Positions 39,135 to 49,999 of a stretch of DNA of 64,000 nucleotides are shown here, piece after piece. Made by a program: the position numbers and the translations under genes. The notes beneath the pieces were generated by a model. The model searched no databases and had not been told where the DNA came from. It saw only the letters and a program-made list of their open reading frames with translations. Where the stretch lies: the NCBI RefSeq assembly GCF_001619985.1, contig NW_017264208.1:187277-251276 (forward strand), written 5' to 3'. Positions within the stretch are counted from its first letter, which is position 1, and every line of letters starts with the position of its first letter. The stretch is from Xylona heveae TC161 (Eukaryota; Ascomycota; Xylonomycetes; Xylonales; Xylonaceae).

Positions 39135-40756
39135 ATGATGGCGACCATGCAAAAAAGAAAGGGTCATGCTGGGGTCAGTAATGACCGACACACAACATCC
39201 TGCAACGACCATCAAACGTCATTCTCAAAGCAGCCAACTTCACCCGCAACAGAAGAAGACAGGGATGACTGGAAAGGATTTTGTGAAATCGAATCGGACC
39301 CAGTAAGCACGGTCACTGTTTTCCGCTACAGTTAAGCTCTGTTCACACATATGATTTACCAGGCATTTTTCGATGTCATGCTCCGAAATTTCGGTGTAAA
39401 GGGTGTGAAAGTCTTAGAAGTGTTTGGGTTGGATGATGAACTTCTTTCCATGTTACCGTAGGTTCGGCGAAAGCAAAACTTTGTCGTTCAAACTTTCTCT
39501 ATGGTATTCCAGATGCCAACATATTTTCAGACAGCCTGTATACGGTTTGATATTCCTCTTCAAATGGATCGAAGACGACCCAGAGAGACAAGAGCCTTCT
39601 TGTCCTGAAGGAGTGTGGTTTGCAAACCAAGTGGGCTTCCTCCGATACTTCCTGCAATCAACCATGGCTAATTTGTACAGACTGTGGGTAATGCTTGCGC
39701 ATCTGTTGCCTTGCTCAACATCGTAAACAATGTTCCTGGAATAGAGCTCGGCGGACCCCTCGAGCAATTCAAAGCTTTTACAAAGGACTTCACGCCAGCC
39801 CTGCGCGGGGACCAGATTGGAAATTTCGAGTTTTTGAAGCGGATACATAATTCGTTCGCAAGGTATGGTATCAAATCGCTACTTCCATCATCATCGACAT
39901 AATGGATCAGCATGATCCTTCCACCGTTGAAACTCACTCGGCATATTTGTCGCAAGTAGATCATTGACAAGTTTTCAGGAAAATGGATATGTTAAATTGC
40001 GACCTTGCTCTCAAAAACGAGACGCACTCCAAAAAGACGAAGGTCGGAAGGACCAAATACGACTATACTTCGGATGGAATCGACGTTAGTTATCACTTCA
40101 TTGCATTCGTACCCATCGATGGCAATCTCTGGAAGCTCGACGGTCTGGAAAGACAGCCTCAAAATTTAGGTGAGAGTTAACGTCATTTGTCATAGCAATT
40201 CCTTTATTAACACTTGCAAGGGCGGTGCGATAGCAAAGACTGGCTATCTCTGGCAAAGCCGCATATTGAATCCCGCATTATGGGATACGAAGGGGAACAG
40301 ATTGAATTCAGCCTCCTTGGTTTGGCCCGAGATCCTATGTGCAATCTGAGAGTCTCACTTGCTGAAAATGTAAAAGATTTGCAAGGGCTTCAACAACAGA
40401 TGGATAAGCTGGAACCAGGGTGGAGAGAAGAGCGGTTCCAAAACTTGAAAACCGAAGGTCTTCTCTTGGGACCCGATATAGCTTACGGCTTGACACAAGA
40501 CAACATTGACAGTGCCGAGCTCTCTGAGGAGATAAAGGGCTTGCTCCTCGAAGGAGACATGTCGTCCTTGGAAGAGACTTGGAGCTCCTTAGCACGAGGT
40601 CAGACTCACTTACGAGCAAATATCGTTGAAGAGGAGCAATCCACTCGGAGAGATGACGACCGTGCGGCGAACCGCCGACACGATTACGGTCCATTTGTTC
40701 AGAAGTGGATTCAAGTCCTGGCTAGGAAGGGTGTTCTGAGGGAACTCCTGGAATAG
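39135..40756 (+). CDS. ubiquitin C-terminal hydrolase, UCH37/UCHL5 type
   Basis: Cysteine protease that trims ubiquitin; family members of this length bind the 26S proteasome. Exons 39135-39302, 39363-39457, 39531-39630, 39681-39862, 39979-40169 and 40221-40756 give 423 residues. The UCH catalytic set is complete with canonical spacing: oxyanion Gln121 (WFANQ), nucleophile Cys127 (VGNACAS), His221 (SYHFIAF) and Asp236 (WKLDGL), 15 residues after the His as in UCHL1. Several of these lie beside splice junctions that restore the motif. The tail after residue 246 (KPHIESRIMGYEGEQIEFSL, then a helical region ending KWIQVLARKGVLRELLE) matches the C-terminal ULD-like extension of UCH37 and is absent from short YUH1-type enzymes. 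The extended N-terminus (residues 1-50) is polar and poorly conserved. Confidence 0.92.
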
Positions 40757-40782
40757 AAGCATCCGGGGCGTACTGCATGAAA

Positions 40783-40803
40783 GCATTGATCAGTGATCAA
40801 TGC
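40783..40803 (+). repeat. perfect inverted repeat, 10-base arms, 1-base spacer
   Basis: GCATTGATCA and its exact reverse complement are separated by one G, starting 27 bases after the hydrolase stop codon. It could form a tight hairpin in the 3' UTR or be a symmetric protein-binding site. Confidence 0.8.
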
Positions 40804-41052
40804 CTAGGCTCGTTTCTGTCATGAAATTTTTTAATGTCTATCTGCCCACGAGTCTGGCCTTCTTGGTAAAGCAGTCTCCCCGCTAATTTCACAAAGCTGT
40901 TCTCATTCACCCTAATCTAGCTCCCTGTATTTCAAGAGCGAAGAAGTCTAAAACATCCTTCGGTGCTCACCCGTGGTTGCCCCCCGTGTGCGTCGGCTAA
41001 GCAGCCTCAGGAGGATGATGTTTATGAGCAGGAGATGGATAGGTGGTCTGGT

Positions 41053-41078
41053 GGGTAGGTTTGGAGGGTAGGTTTGGA
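41053..41078 (+). repeat. 13-base direct repeat, two copies
   Basis: The unit GGGTAGGTTTGGA occurs twice head to tail in the gap after the hydrolase gene. It is short, exact and probably recent slippage. Confidence 0.8.
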
Positions 41079-42149
41079 GGGTCCAAAGTAGTTATACCAA
41101 TCTCCGGTGGGAGCCTCAAAGACAAAGCCAAACATCATGGCGCGTCATCTACAAAAGTATCTCTTTATGCACTTGAATTGACAGGTTTGTTGCACATCCC
41201 ATAACGCTGTACTATGTTGTACTGGGGTATCTTCAAGGGAGGCGCTGTGGGTTGCTTTAATTGTCGTATTTATGTATATCCCGGAACATCATCTTAACCG
41301 AAACGGGAGATTTAGAAGCCTAACTTCAGTGGAAGTAACTAGCACCTACAGTCCAGATTGGCCCGTTGATTGATCCTATTTGTATAGCAATTTCTAGATT
41401 TCAATGCCATGTGCTGGAAACGGCTTGGTCTTGAAGCTCGGTCTCGTAAGGGATACTTTATTGTGGAATATTTGCCGCGTTTTCCTGAGCAAGTCGTGGT
41501 CGCTAGGTGCAAAACCAGAGGGTTTTTGTAGTTATACCAGTATGTACTCCGTAGCTGTGTATGTGAAGATACCTAAAATGAGCTTGATTCAGCGCAAGTT
41601 CTGGTCCAATCGATGTTTTAATTATTCCAAACGTAGCTCGGTATAATAATAAAATGAACGTAGCTATGAAAAATTCAAAATAACTAGATTACCCATTTCG
41701 ACGAAAACAAACATCATGCTCCGAAAGAGTAATAGCTTCTTTTGGATCAAGCTATATATTAGAACAGAGAAGCGATTTTAGTCATGTCCTAATCATAACT
41801 ATCGCAGTAGTTGCTAGAGCTGTGACTCGGTTCACTTCGAGCTTCACCGTGAAGTACAAGTGCCTGTGACAGAATCAGCCCTTCAAATAGGACAATGAAG
41901 GGAAACAAACAGCCTATTTTTCTGGCTGCGAATACTTTTGCGCGGTCACAGCCGCTACTAGGCATTCATCAAATATCGGTGATCAATCACGTCGCGTCCA
42001 CTATCTATCGATTACCCTCGAAGCCACCGCTGTCCAGTACAATTGGTCAAACCTCCTAGCTGCAGCTTGCAGCGTTTATAATTTAAGGGAGGTATTTTTA
42101 CTGGAACTCACACCTACTTCAAATTTTCTCCTTTGAGTCCAAAAGACCC

Positions 42150-43395
42150 ATGGATTATCCGACACCGATGGCAAAGGTATCCGGTCGCCGTCCACAAAGC
42201 GATCTCGATGCAGAAGTCGACGAAGTATGCCCCTGGATTCAGCCTACCTAGAGAGTGTCTGACTGAGTGACCAGATGATTCTAGATTATCTGATTTGGTC
42301 AGCAAGTAAAGCTTTTCTGGATTGTAATAAGGAGGGACAGAATGACGAGATATCGTCTTCACATTTTCCACTGGCCGAGTCGGCTTTCAGCCTCGTGGAC
42401 GGTAATGCATTGCAAAAGGCTCACAAGAACTCTACGCTAATAGTTATCAAGCATTTCTAAAGATATTTAAGTCGAAGCATCCGGAGCGACAAACACTCTC
42501 GCCTGTCCGGCATCGCCTGGCACTATTGAGATACTGCAGTATCTTTTTTTGCGGCCCAGACTACAGCGCTTTCACCGTCCCATCTTTGATATCCCTGCGA
42601 GATCGAAATTTAGCGCGGGCTAAGGCGTGGCAGGCTCATCAGTCCACAGTAGTTGATACGCAAATATTTCAAGAAATTGACATATCAGCGATGACCATAT
42701 TCTCTTCGAAGGCGTTTCGCTCCGGTGACAATTCAATACACGAGCAATTCCGGGAGTCGACCCAAAATCCATACAAAACTGCCAACGATATTTTGCTGCT
42801 CGATACTCTACCGCTTTTCATGGAATTTTCAGCTGCTGAACTCTTGACCACTTGCGAGATGGATATAACGACTGCATGGGTGGGTTTAGCAGGAGAATAC
42901 ATGCTGCAATCTGTTTTAGAGCAATATTTAATTCAGGGCCTAAAGGGGCTGGAGTCCGCTAAAGAAGCATTTGCCTGGGGCTTCGGCGCTTTGAAAGCTG
43001 ACGAGCCTAGCAATTCAATGGTAGGACAGGCGAATACACCATTCGACGAAGATCTCCATTCATCCACCCCTTCTTCACAGCATACTATGTTGGCCGATGT
43101 CCGCCAAAAGTTTCTATCAGAGGTATTCTCCATACCAATTGTACGCAGCAAAGCGCTTAGGTAACTAATGGATATTCAGCTATTACCCAAAAATGGCAAG
43201 GACATGGAGTTTAATCTGAAATATCTTTTAACAAAATATCCACGAAGACCCTTCTTCCAAAGGATAGCTTCACTTCTAGAAACACTACTCACAGTCCAGT
43301 CGCCGCCAGCGCTTTCAAAATTTGAGTTAGGCTTATTAGATGGACTTTCCGCGTCTGAAATGGAAGCCGTGAGAAATCGAGTTGGATGCAGATGA
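42150..43395 (+). CDS. unrecognised fungal protein, about 357 residues
   Basis: I do not recognise this family. Clear parts are exon 1 (42150-42224, MDYPTPMAKVSGRRPQSD...), exon 2 from 42275 (MILDYLIWSASKAFLDC), a long exon from 42444 (YQAFLKIFKSKHPERQT...) and a last exon 43180-43395 (MEFNLKYLLTKYPRRPFFQR). Exon 3 to 4 joins cleanly with a 57-base intron (43123-43179); a 39-base alternative from 43141 also keeps frame. Exon 2 to 3 is unclear: the obvious donor at 42402 (GTAATG) runs into a stop, whereas a weak donor at 42379 (GTCGGC) keeps frame. Either that donor is used or the copy has a frame error. The protein looks soluble, helical and acidic, without signal peptide or membrane segment. 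Its coding character and consistent introns support a real gene. Confidence 0.65.
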
Positions 43396-44398
43396 CAATT
43401 GTTGGAAATGCGTTTTTTCCCCTTTGATAGGTGCTCTGCTCTTTGACCTCGTAACGGAGAGGAATCACTGAAGGATGGCCATATCATGTACAACGAGATT
43501 ACCAATTTTAGTCTATAAAATGCCGTTCCATGTCATACATGCTATGGGATGTCTCCTGTTGCATATACCTTCGAATATCCTCACTACAATACACATTTAC
43601 CTCGCGTGGCTCTTTGTTGCGTCGACAATTGGTGGACATTGATGACAAACAGTAACGATCACTGATTCAAGTGATGGAGAATTCTCTTTCTATCTGCATT
43701 TAAACTAAAATTAACTCCTCATAGGTTGACTCTGCAATCATCAAATTGTTATTTTGTTTGCGGTGCATTCCACGTATTTAATCTGACTTGCTCCCCGGCT
43801 CGAAATCGAGCACTTGCTAGTGATTAATCTTTGATTGCTTCGAAATTACCGTTCGAACCAGACAAGTATTTATTTTAAGAGCTGGTCAAATGAAGGTAGT
43901 GTATCAACTTATTCTTCTTGATGAACAAATGCAGCGATGCTAATATTGCATGGCATTGTAATGTTTGCGAGACAGTCAGTCCAGTGTTACCTAACTTGCG
44001 CCAGTAGAGTGTGCTTTCACATGGCAGACTGATGTACAACGTATTTGCAGTAAAGTTGAAGTAAAGCCAGCCTAATTAGCGTTGCTTGTGGCTCACCCTT
44101 AACGTACGGCCCCCTAGCGTAAAATTATACTCGAGGACCTTGGGCAAAACAGCTTGACAGTTTACTGTGCGCATGATTTTAAATGGCAAGTGTGAAATCA
44201 TTCTTGCCCTCCCACAAATATCCACCACAGTATGTAATACCATGATTCCGAAAGTAGGTCTGCCGGCTGGCTAAGTGCAGTTCCTCACTCTTACGATGTT
44301 ATATGATATAAGTCTACTCATACAGACTCTGATTAGTGGGCGCAAATCAATCATCCCGGGCTTCACAAAACTCCGCAAATGCGACGGGGACAAACGGA
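43396..44398. other. 1-kb intergenic region before the JJJ1-type gene
   Basis: No feature beyond the flanking 3' region and promoter is recognised. Composition is slightly more AT-rich than the genes. Confidence 0.45.
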
Positions 44399-46113
44399 AT
44401 GAAAACCTGCTACTACGAGCTTCTCGGCGTGGAGCGCGGAGCCTCCGGCGACGAGTAAGTATAAAAACCTGAAGATGTGACTTCAGCTAATGAAATTCTA
44501 GGATTAAAAAGGCTTATCGCAAGAAAGCACTCGAACTGCATCCCGACCGTAACTACGATGATGTTGAGAAAGCAACAAACCTCTTTGCAGAAGTACAATC
44601 TGCATATGAGGTTTTGTCAGATCCCCAGGAGCGAGCCTGGTACGATTCGCACAGGGACGTCATATTACGAGGCGGAGAGGAGGGTTTAGAGCGCCATTAT
44701 GAATATGATATTCCGGTTACAACAGCGGACGATCTTAACTCTCTTCTTATGCGGTTGAATGGACGTATAGAATTCTCCGATTCATCCAAGGGATTCTTCG
44801 GTGTCCTTCGAAATATTTTCGATAACTTAGCATGGGAGGAAGAGGCAGCTTCCCAGTGGGAAGGACTAGACCCGACAGATTATCCCTCATTTGGATATGC
44901 GGCAGATACTTATGACGAGTCCGTTCGAAATTTTTACAGCGCTTGGGGCGGCTTTTCCACCAAAAAGTCCTTCGCGTGGAAAGACCGATATCGTTATTCA
45001 GAAGCACCAGATAGACGGGTTCGACGAATGATGGAGAAGGAGAATAGAAAGTTGCGGGATGAAGGCGTTCGGGAGTTCAACGACACTGTGCGATCTTTGG
45101 TAGCATTTTCGCGAAAGCGCGATCCAAGATATACGCCAAATTCACAGACTGCAGAACAACGCCAACAATTGTTACGAGACGCTGCCTTGGCGCAAGCTGC
45201 CCGGTCTCGAGCTGCTAACCTGGAAAGGCTCAAAGAGCATATCGAGCCAGAATGGTCTCAAAGTCGAGGTGAAGACGATATTGAAATTGAAAGTGAAATT
45301 GAAGAGGGTGCGGACAACGAGCAAGAAATGATTTATGAGTGTGTGGCGTGTAACAAGACATTCAAAAGTGAAAATCAGCTCCAGGCTCACGAGAAGAGCA
45401 AAAAGCATGTTAAGGCTGTTCGACAGCTGCGGAAACAGATGGAAAAGGAAGACCAAGATCTCAATTTGAGTCATCGAACAGGGGCTTTATCTATCGATGA
45501 TCCCGGAGAGGCTGAAGCGCCTGCAGCTAGCACGGGGAGACAACCGACAGAGTCCCCTATAAATCCGAGCACAGATGGTCCAGATCATTTTCAAGACATC
45601 ACTGAACTTGAAGGTTCAGACAGCTCCTCTCTGTATGTGCCAAACGGGGACGCCTCAAAAATTATGAGCAACGATAGCGATTCAACCGCGTCTGAGGCGT
45701 CAAGCGATGATTACGCACCAAGAGCGCAAGTTGAAGAACGAATATCCGGGAAGGGAGACGGTAAAGATACGGAGAAGCCACCTCTCGAAGAGACTCTTCG
45801 CGATGAGATAGATGATGAATTCTCTCCGGAACCGGAAGCTCATTCTGTAAAACCAAAGCTGGGAAAAGCAAAAGAGAGACGGGCAAAAAAAGCTGCTAAG
45901 CTTCAAACTGCAGACGCTCCAATGACAAATGTGTGACCCTCACATAAGAGCCTTCATGAAACTCCATCTATTCTAACTTAGTTCTAGTTCCAATGCGCCT
46001 CATGCAAAACCAATTTTTCATCTAGGACTAAACTGTTTAACCACATCAAGTCGCTGAACCACGCACAGCCCGTACCGCAAGCGACAAATCCTCTCCTAAA
46101 GAAGCGGAAATGA
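44399..46113 (+). CDS. JJJ1: J-protein with C2H2 zinc fingers, JJJ1/DNAJC21 family
   Basis: Co-chaperone that stimulates Hsp70 (Ssa) during late cytoplasmic maturation of the 60S subunit, helping release shuttling factors such as Arx1. Exons 44399-44454, 44502-45930 and 45988-46113 encode 536 residues. The J domain fills residues 4-70 with the essential HPD at 32-34 (LHPDRNYDD); its helix I is split by intron 1 and restored. A region typical of DNAJC21 follows ([38 protein letters not shown]), then the first zinc finger CVACNKTF...HEKSKKH, a charged coiled coil, an acidic low-complexity stretch, and a second finger CASCKTNF...HIKSLNH. The second finger lies wholly in the last exon, reached through a GTGTGA donor; without that splice the protein would stop just before it. 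Confidence 0.92.
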
Positions 46114-46655
46114 GAGAGCTGTTGTGGATTTTAATGCAAGCTTATCATGGAATACTACGTCGCGCTGTTGGTGACGCGTCATTGGTCAAGGGCAAGATAC
46201 CTTGGAAATATCTTTGAGACATCCCCTCTTATCTGGAATACTCTTTAGGTGCCTCCAGAATCAGTCTTCTTGAAATTTGCAATCCTAGGAGCAGCGAATC
46301 CCTTATGGTTGGGCGAACCAAAGATATGTTCCGAATTGGCTTTCGCTCCTCCGCGTGAGTTCAAAATCAAAATGCTCCATTCAGAATAGAGCTTCTACTG
46401 TTGCTTGGGATTATAATTGGGCGGCGAAATAGACTATATCGAGCTTGTTTCAATGAAAAGGAGCTTTCGATGATGCTTTGGCAAAAAAAAGAACCCGGCA
46501 AGAAAACAATGTCTGGATTCAGACTTTCTGTTCAGCGATTTGTTGTGATTACAAATATACCTCAAGCGGCCATCAATGTACATCAAGAAGCATTTCCTGA
46601 ATCGAACTTAACGAGTACCTGATTTCAAAAACTCTCAGTCACTCGCAGAACCCAA
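46114..46655. other. intergenic between convergent JJJ1-type and SQS1 genes
   Basis: Holds both 3' regions. A 73-codon open frame at 46401-46622 shows no motif and is not called. Confidence 0.45.
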
Positions 46656-47777
46656 TTAGCCTAACCCGGCCTTGGAAGTCTTGACCACATGTGCGACCGG
46701 TTGTAGAATGCCCTTATTGTGAACAGCACCTAGGGCTGTTCCTGAGCTCCAACCCATCTTCTCGAGCATTGCTCGTCCTTTATTTTCTGCTCCAAGTTCT
46801 GGGGCTGTCGCGCCCACAACATCTCCATCCCGATAAGCGACTCCCGCGCTCACGGATTTTCCGCCTGCATTTCTCAGCGCACCGTTCTTTTGACTCACGT
46901 CCATGCGAGGCAGAAACCGCTTCCGGCCAAGAATTCTGTCGATGTGTCCGCTCGAATACACATCGATTTCTCGGGACCGCGAAGTTTTATATAGGACTGG
47001 AAATCGAGATTTGCCAGATCCAACTGATTTTGACTTTAGATAAAAGGCGTTTGCGATTTCATGGACGAGTTTTCGATTCCGCTTATCCATCGGTGGAAGT
47101 GCAAGGCTGAGAATATTAGTTTTGAAACCAAAAAGCGACAAGGTTCATCATACCTTGTATGTTCAGCTCTCAAAAATTGCTTGATTTCGACCTTAATATC
47201 TTCAAGTCCAACCCCCTCCTTGTATTTAGCTTTGAGTTGCGGCTTTCCCTTCTTGGACTTTCCCAGTAAACCTTGTGCTCGCAATTCCTCCCGTTCTTTC
47301 TTCTTCAACTGCTTCTTCTTCCTGTCCTTCTCCCATGTAGAGTGTAACGATATTTCCATCTCACTGTCAGACAGCCCAAACGGAAGTGTCCCACGGCGAC
47401 CTTTTGGCTTACGTTTTAGACTGGGGCGATCAAAATCCATGACATCAAAGCCATCATATGGATCGTTGTCCAGAACATCAGCCATTAAGTTAGCGGATGG
47501 AAATTGGTGCTTAGGGCGAGACTGTGGGCGGCGTCCAGGAGATGTGTTCCACATCGGAAAATTTTCAAGCTCTTCCCCTACTTCCTCATCTCCATCATCT
47601 CCATCGAACAGGATCAATTCACCAGACCCCAACCCCAACTCTTCTTGCTTCTCCAGTAGCCTCGCGATTTTCTCATCTGTCATCCTCTGTATTCTTCGTT
47701 CGATGAGATCTTCTTCATCTTGCATATCTTCCAAATAATCAAGGCCAATATCAGATCCCTCCTCTTCCTCCTCCTCT

Positions 47778-47809
<32 letters not shown>

Positions 47810-49409
47810 CTCTTCCTCTTCCTCTTCCTCTTCCTCTTCCTCTTCCTCCTCTGCTTCTTCTCCCTCTTCCATACCCTCATTCTCCTCCGCCTCTTCTTCT
47901 CCCCCTTCAAATTCGTCTTCGTCATCCTCAGCCACTCTTTGACCAATCTTACTTTCACCTTCGTTGCCGTTCATCTGAACCTTCTTCCGATAAGCAGCCT
48001 CATCCAAGTGTCGAGTAGGCTGCTTGATCTTGTATGTGCTTTGAGGTTCATTGACAGAATCCGCCGAAGGCTCCAAACCCTCTAATCTAGTCGAAACATC
48101 CTTGTTTGTCCGCAATTGCACTTCGAGCTCGTCCGATGTAGCACGTTGAGGAGTATGCACTGAGCGCGCTTCAACAGCCTCGGATTGCTCAGTCGTGTGA
48201 AAAGCGTCATTTACACTGCCCCCCACCAAGTGAGATAATCTGGGCTTCCTATCAACGGATTTACACGATCCGCGGAGTGGTTGAGGAGCTCGACTTGAGG
48301 ATGATTGGTTGGTGGGCGTCTTTCTGCAGATGTCAACCTGGTAAGCTTGATCTACATCGCCTAAATCTCTGAGTGTATAGGTCGTGTGGCCTTCCGTGAA
48401 CCCCCGATCATCATTTTCTTTCATATTTGCGATATAGTCTGCCACGATCGGGTCGTCTTCCTGGCCAGATTTGGTGACGACGCTATGGCTCTTTCGATTT
48501 TGAAATAGGGCTTGTTTTGAGAAATGGTCACGAGATTGTATATTCTCATGTTTAGGCTGGAAAGATCTGTTTCCATTGGATCGCTCTTCCGTGGCATCTC
48601 TAGAAGGCTCTTTAAACGCGGGGTCGCATCGTCTCCTAGAGGCATCTCCGGCTGAATCATCTGTCGGTTGTCCTTCAAATCGGGCTTGATGGCCTCCTCC
48701 TACAGAGGACGAAATGGTCAGAGGTGTTTCATCTAGCGTTTCCGATATGTGGGCCAAAGGTCTGTTTCTTCCAGAAAATAAGATAACTTCTTCACTTGAA
48801 TCGGATGCAGCCGGCGATGACGACCGCACTCTGGGGTGTGGAAGTCCGGTCTCAAAATTCAAGGAGGATCCAACAACATCCACGGCAAATAGACTACTCT
48901 CTCTTTGAGATTCATCTTCAGTCGGTTGAGCCACCGTACCAGCCATAAAGCTGGATGCCACATCTTGATCAGGTTGGATCTTAGCCGGATTGTTCGCATC
49001 GAAATCTATCCTTGCCCCCGCTTGACGTTTGTTTGCTTCTTCTTGCTCACATGCTATAGCAGCATCCTCCTCGCCAACTAGCCTATTGGCATCAAAATTT
49101 CCTGCGCTGACGAAGGCAACCCCATTGTGACGCAATTTTGAAGCTGAGGTCCAGTACGAGTGTCGACGCTCGGTGTTCCTAGCTTCTTGTTGAAGCGAGA
49201 AATGTGATTGTTCTGCAGGGAAAATCAAGTCCGTGAGAAAAAATACAATTGTCAGAGTGACCATTGGAGAAAATCAAACCTTGCGACGAGGATTGAGTAC
49301 GTGGACTCTCGACCTTCGGAGAAAACCCTGAATTGCGGAATTCAATACGACCGCCACTGAGCGGATTCTTTGCCTGGTTACGGCGGGCTCCTTTCTTCCC
49401 TTTAGCCAT
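46656..49409 (-). CDS. SQS1: R3H and G-patch protein SQS1 (PFA1), Prp43 cofactor
   Basis: In yeast this protein activates the helicase Prp43 through its G-patch in ribosome biogenesis and splicing. Exons 49280-49409, 47154-49212 and 46656-47106 encode 879 residues. The start MAKGKKGARRNQAKNPLSGG is basic and conserved. Long disordered Ser/Glu-rich sequence follows, with an unbroken run of about 32 glutamates encoded at roughly 47757-47855. Then come YDGFDVMDFDRPSLKRK, a basic coil, an R3H domain (LPPMDKRNRKLVHEIANAF, completed across intron 2) and the C-terminal G-patch (NKGRAMLEKMGWSSGTALG, then KGILQPVAHVVKTSKAGLG). The protein ends right after the G-patch, as in SQS1. Divergent from ATG4. 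Confidence 0.9.
47757..47855 (-). repeat. poly-glutamate coding tract in SQS1
   Basis: GAG/GAA codons in a nearly pure purine strand make about 32 consecutive Glu. The complementary strand is CTCTTCCTCC-like pyrimidine. It is translated in frame and therefore part of the gene, but it is a slippage-prone simple repeat. Confidence 0.85.
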
Positions 49410-49999
49410 ACTGATATGGCGAATCGATTCAGCTTTTCCACTGTAAGGTGAGACTGATATTTCAAGTGTTCGATTTCTTGTTGGAATACTTACGGTGTCA
49501 CATTACCGTCAGTTGTAATCCCTCAACCATTCAGCTAAGCATAAATTGGTTAAGCGTACCCAGCTAGCAGTTTGCCGAGATCCTTAGTCAGGTGGGTCAG
49601 CCGCCGTAGCCACCTTCATCCCCGCCAATTTGCTAGTACATTACTTTACCTTGCTCTAGTTAGCTAAAGAGCTATCGCCCCTCGGAGGGCTTGATGACAC
49701 AAGGTGCTGATATGCACTCATCGATATATCACTACATTGTCTCTTCATGATAGGACTGATATTATTTGCTGTTCTAGTCACCTTGGATGATGATAAATGA
49801 CTGAACAACGTTATCGTATTCTTTTCTAAGGTTTTGTTTTTCGTACTCTTTTGAGCAGTCTTGGTCCATCTTTGCCGTCGTTCTGCGATAACCTTATGGT
49901 GAATTGCGAATTCGAGCCTCATTATCCGGTTTATTCCAGTTCGCAGTCTTTTTTCTTCTCTTCATACTCCTCTTCTCCTCGGGCATAAAAAGCTTCGCC
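49410..49999. promoter_or_regulatory. divergent promoter region, SQS1 / ATG4
   Basis: The 590 bases between divergent starts. The ATG4 side has a pyrimidine-rich leader just before the ATG (49930-49985). No known regulator site is identified. Confidence 0.45.

Larger units (their letters stand above)
40757..42149. other. 1.4-kb intergenic region with hairpin and small repeats
   Basis: Contains a perfect hairpin at 40783-40803, a doubled 13-base unit at 41053-41078 and a TACTCCGTA word at 41545-41553. The open frame at 41404-41646 has no motif support. No gene is called. Confidence 0.45.

Noticed and set aside
41404-41646. 80-codon open frame in the gap after the UCH37-type gene
   Set aside because: No motif or conserved context; contains the intergenic TACTCCGTA word.
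46401-46622. 73-codon open frame between two convergent genes
   Set aside because: No motif and an unlikely position between two 3' ends.
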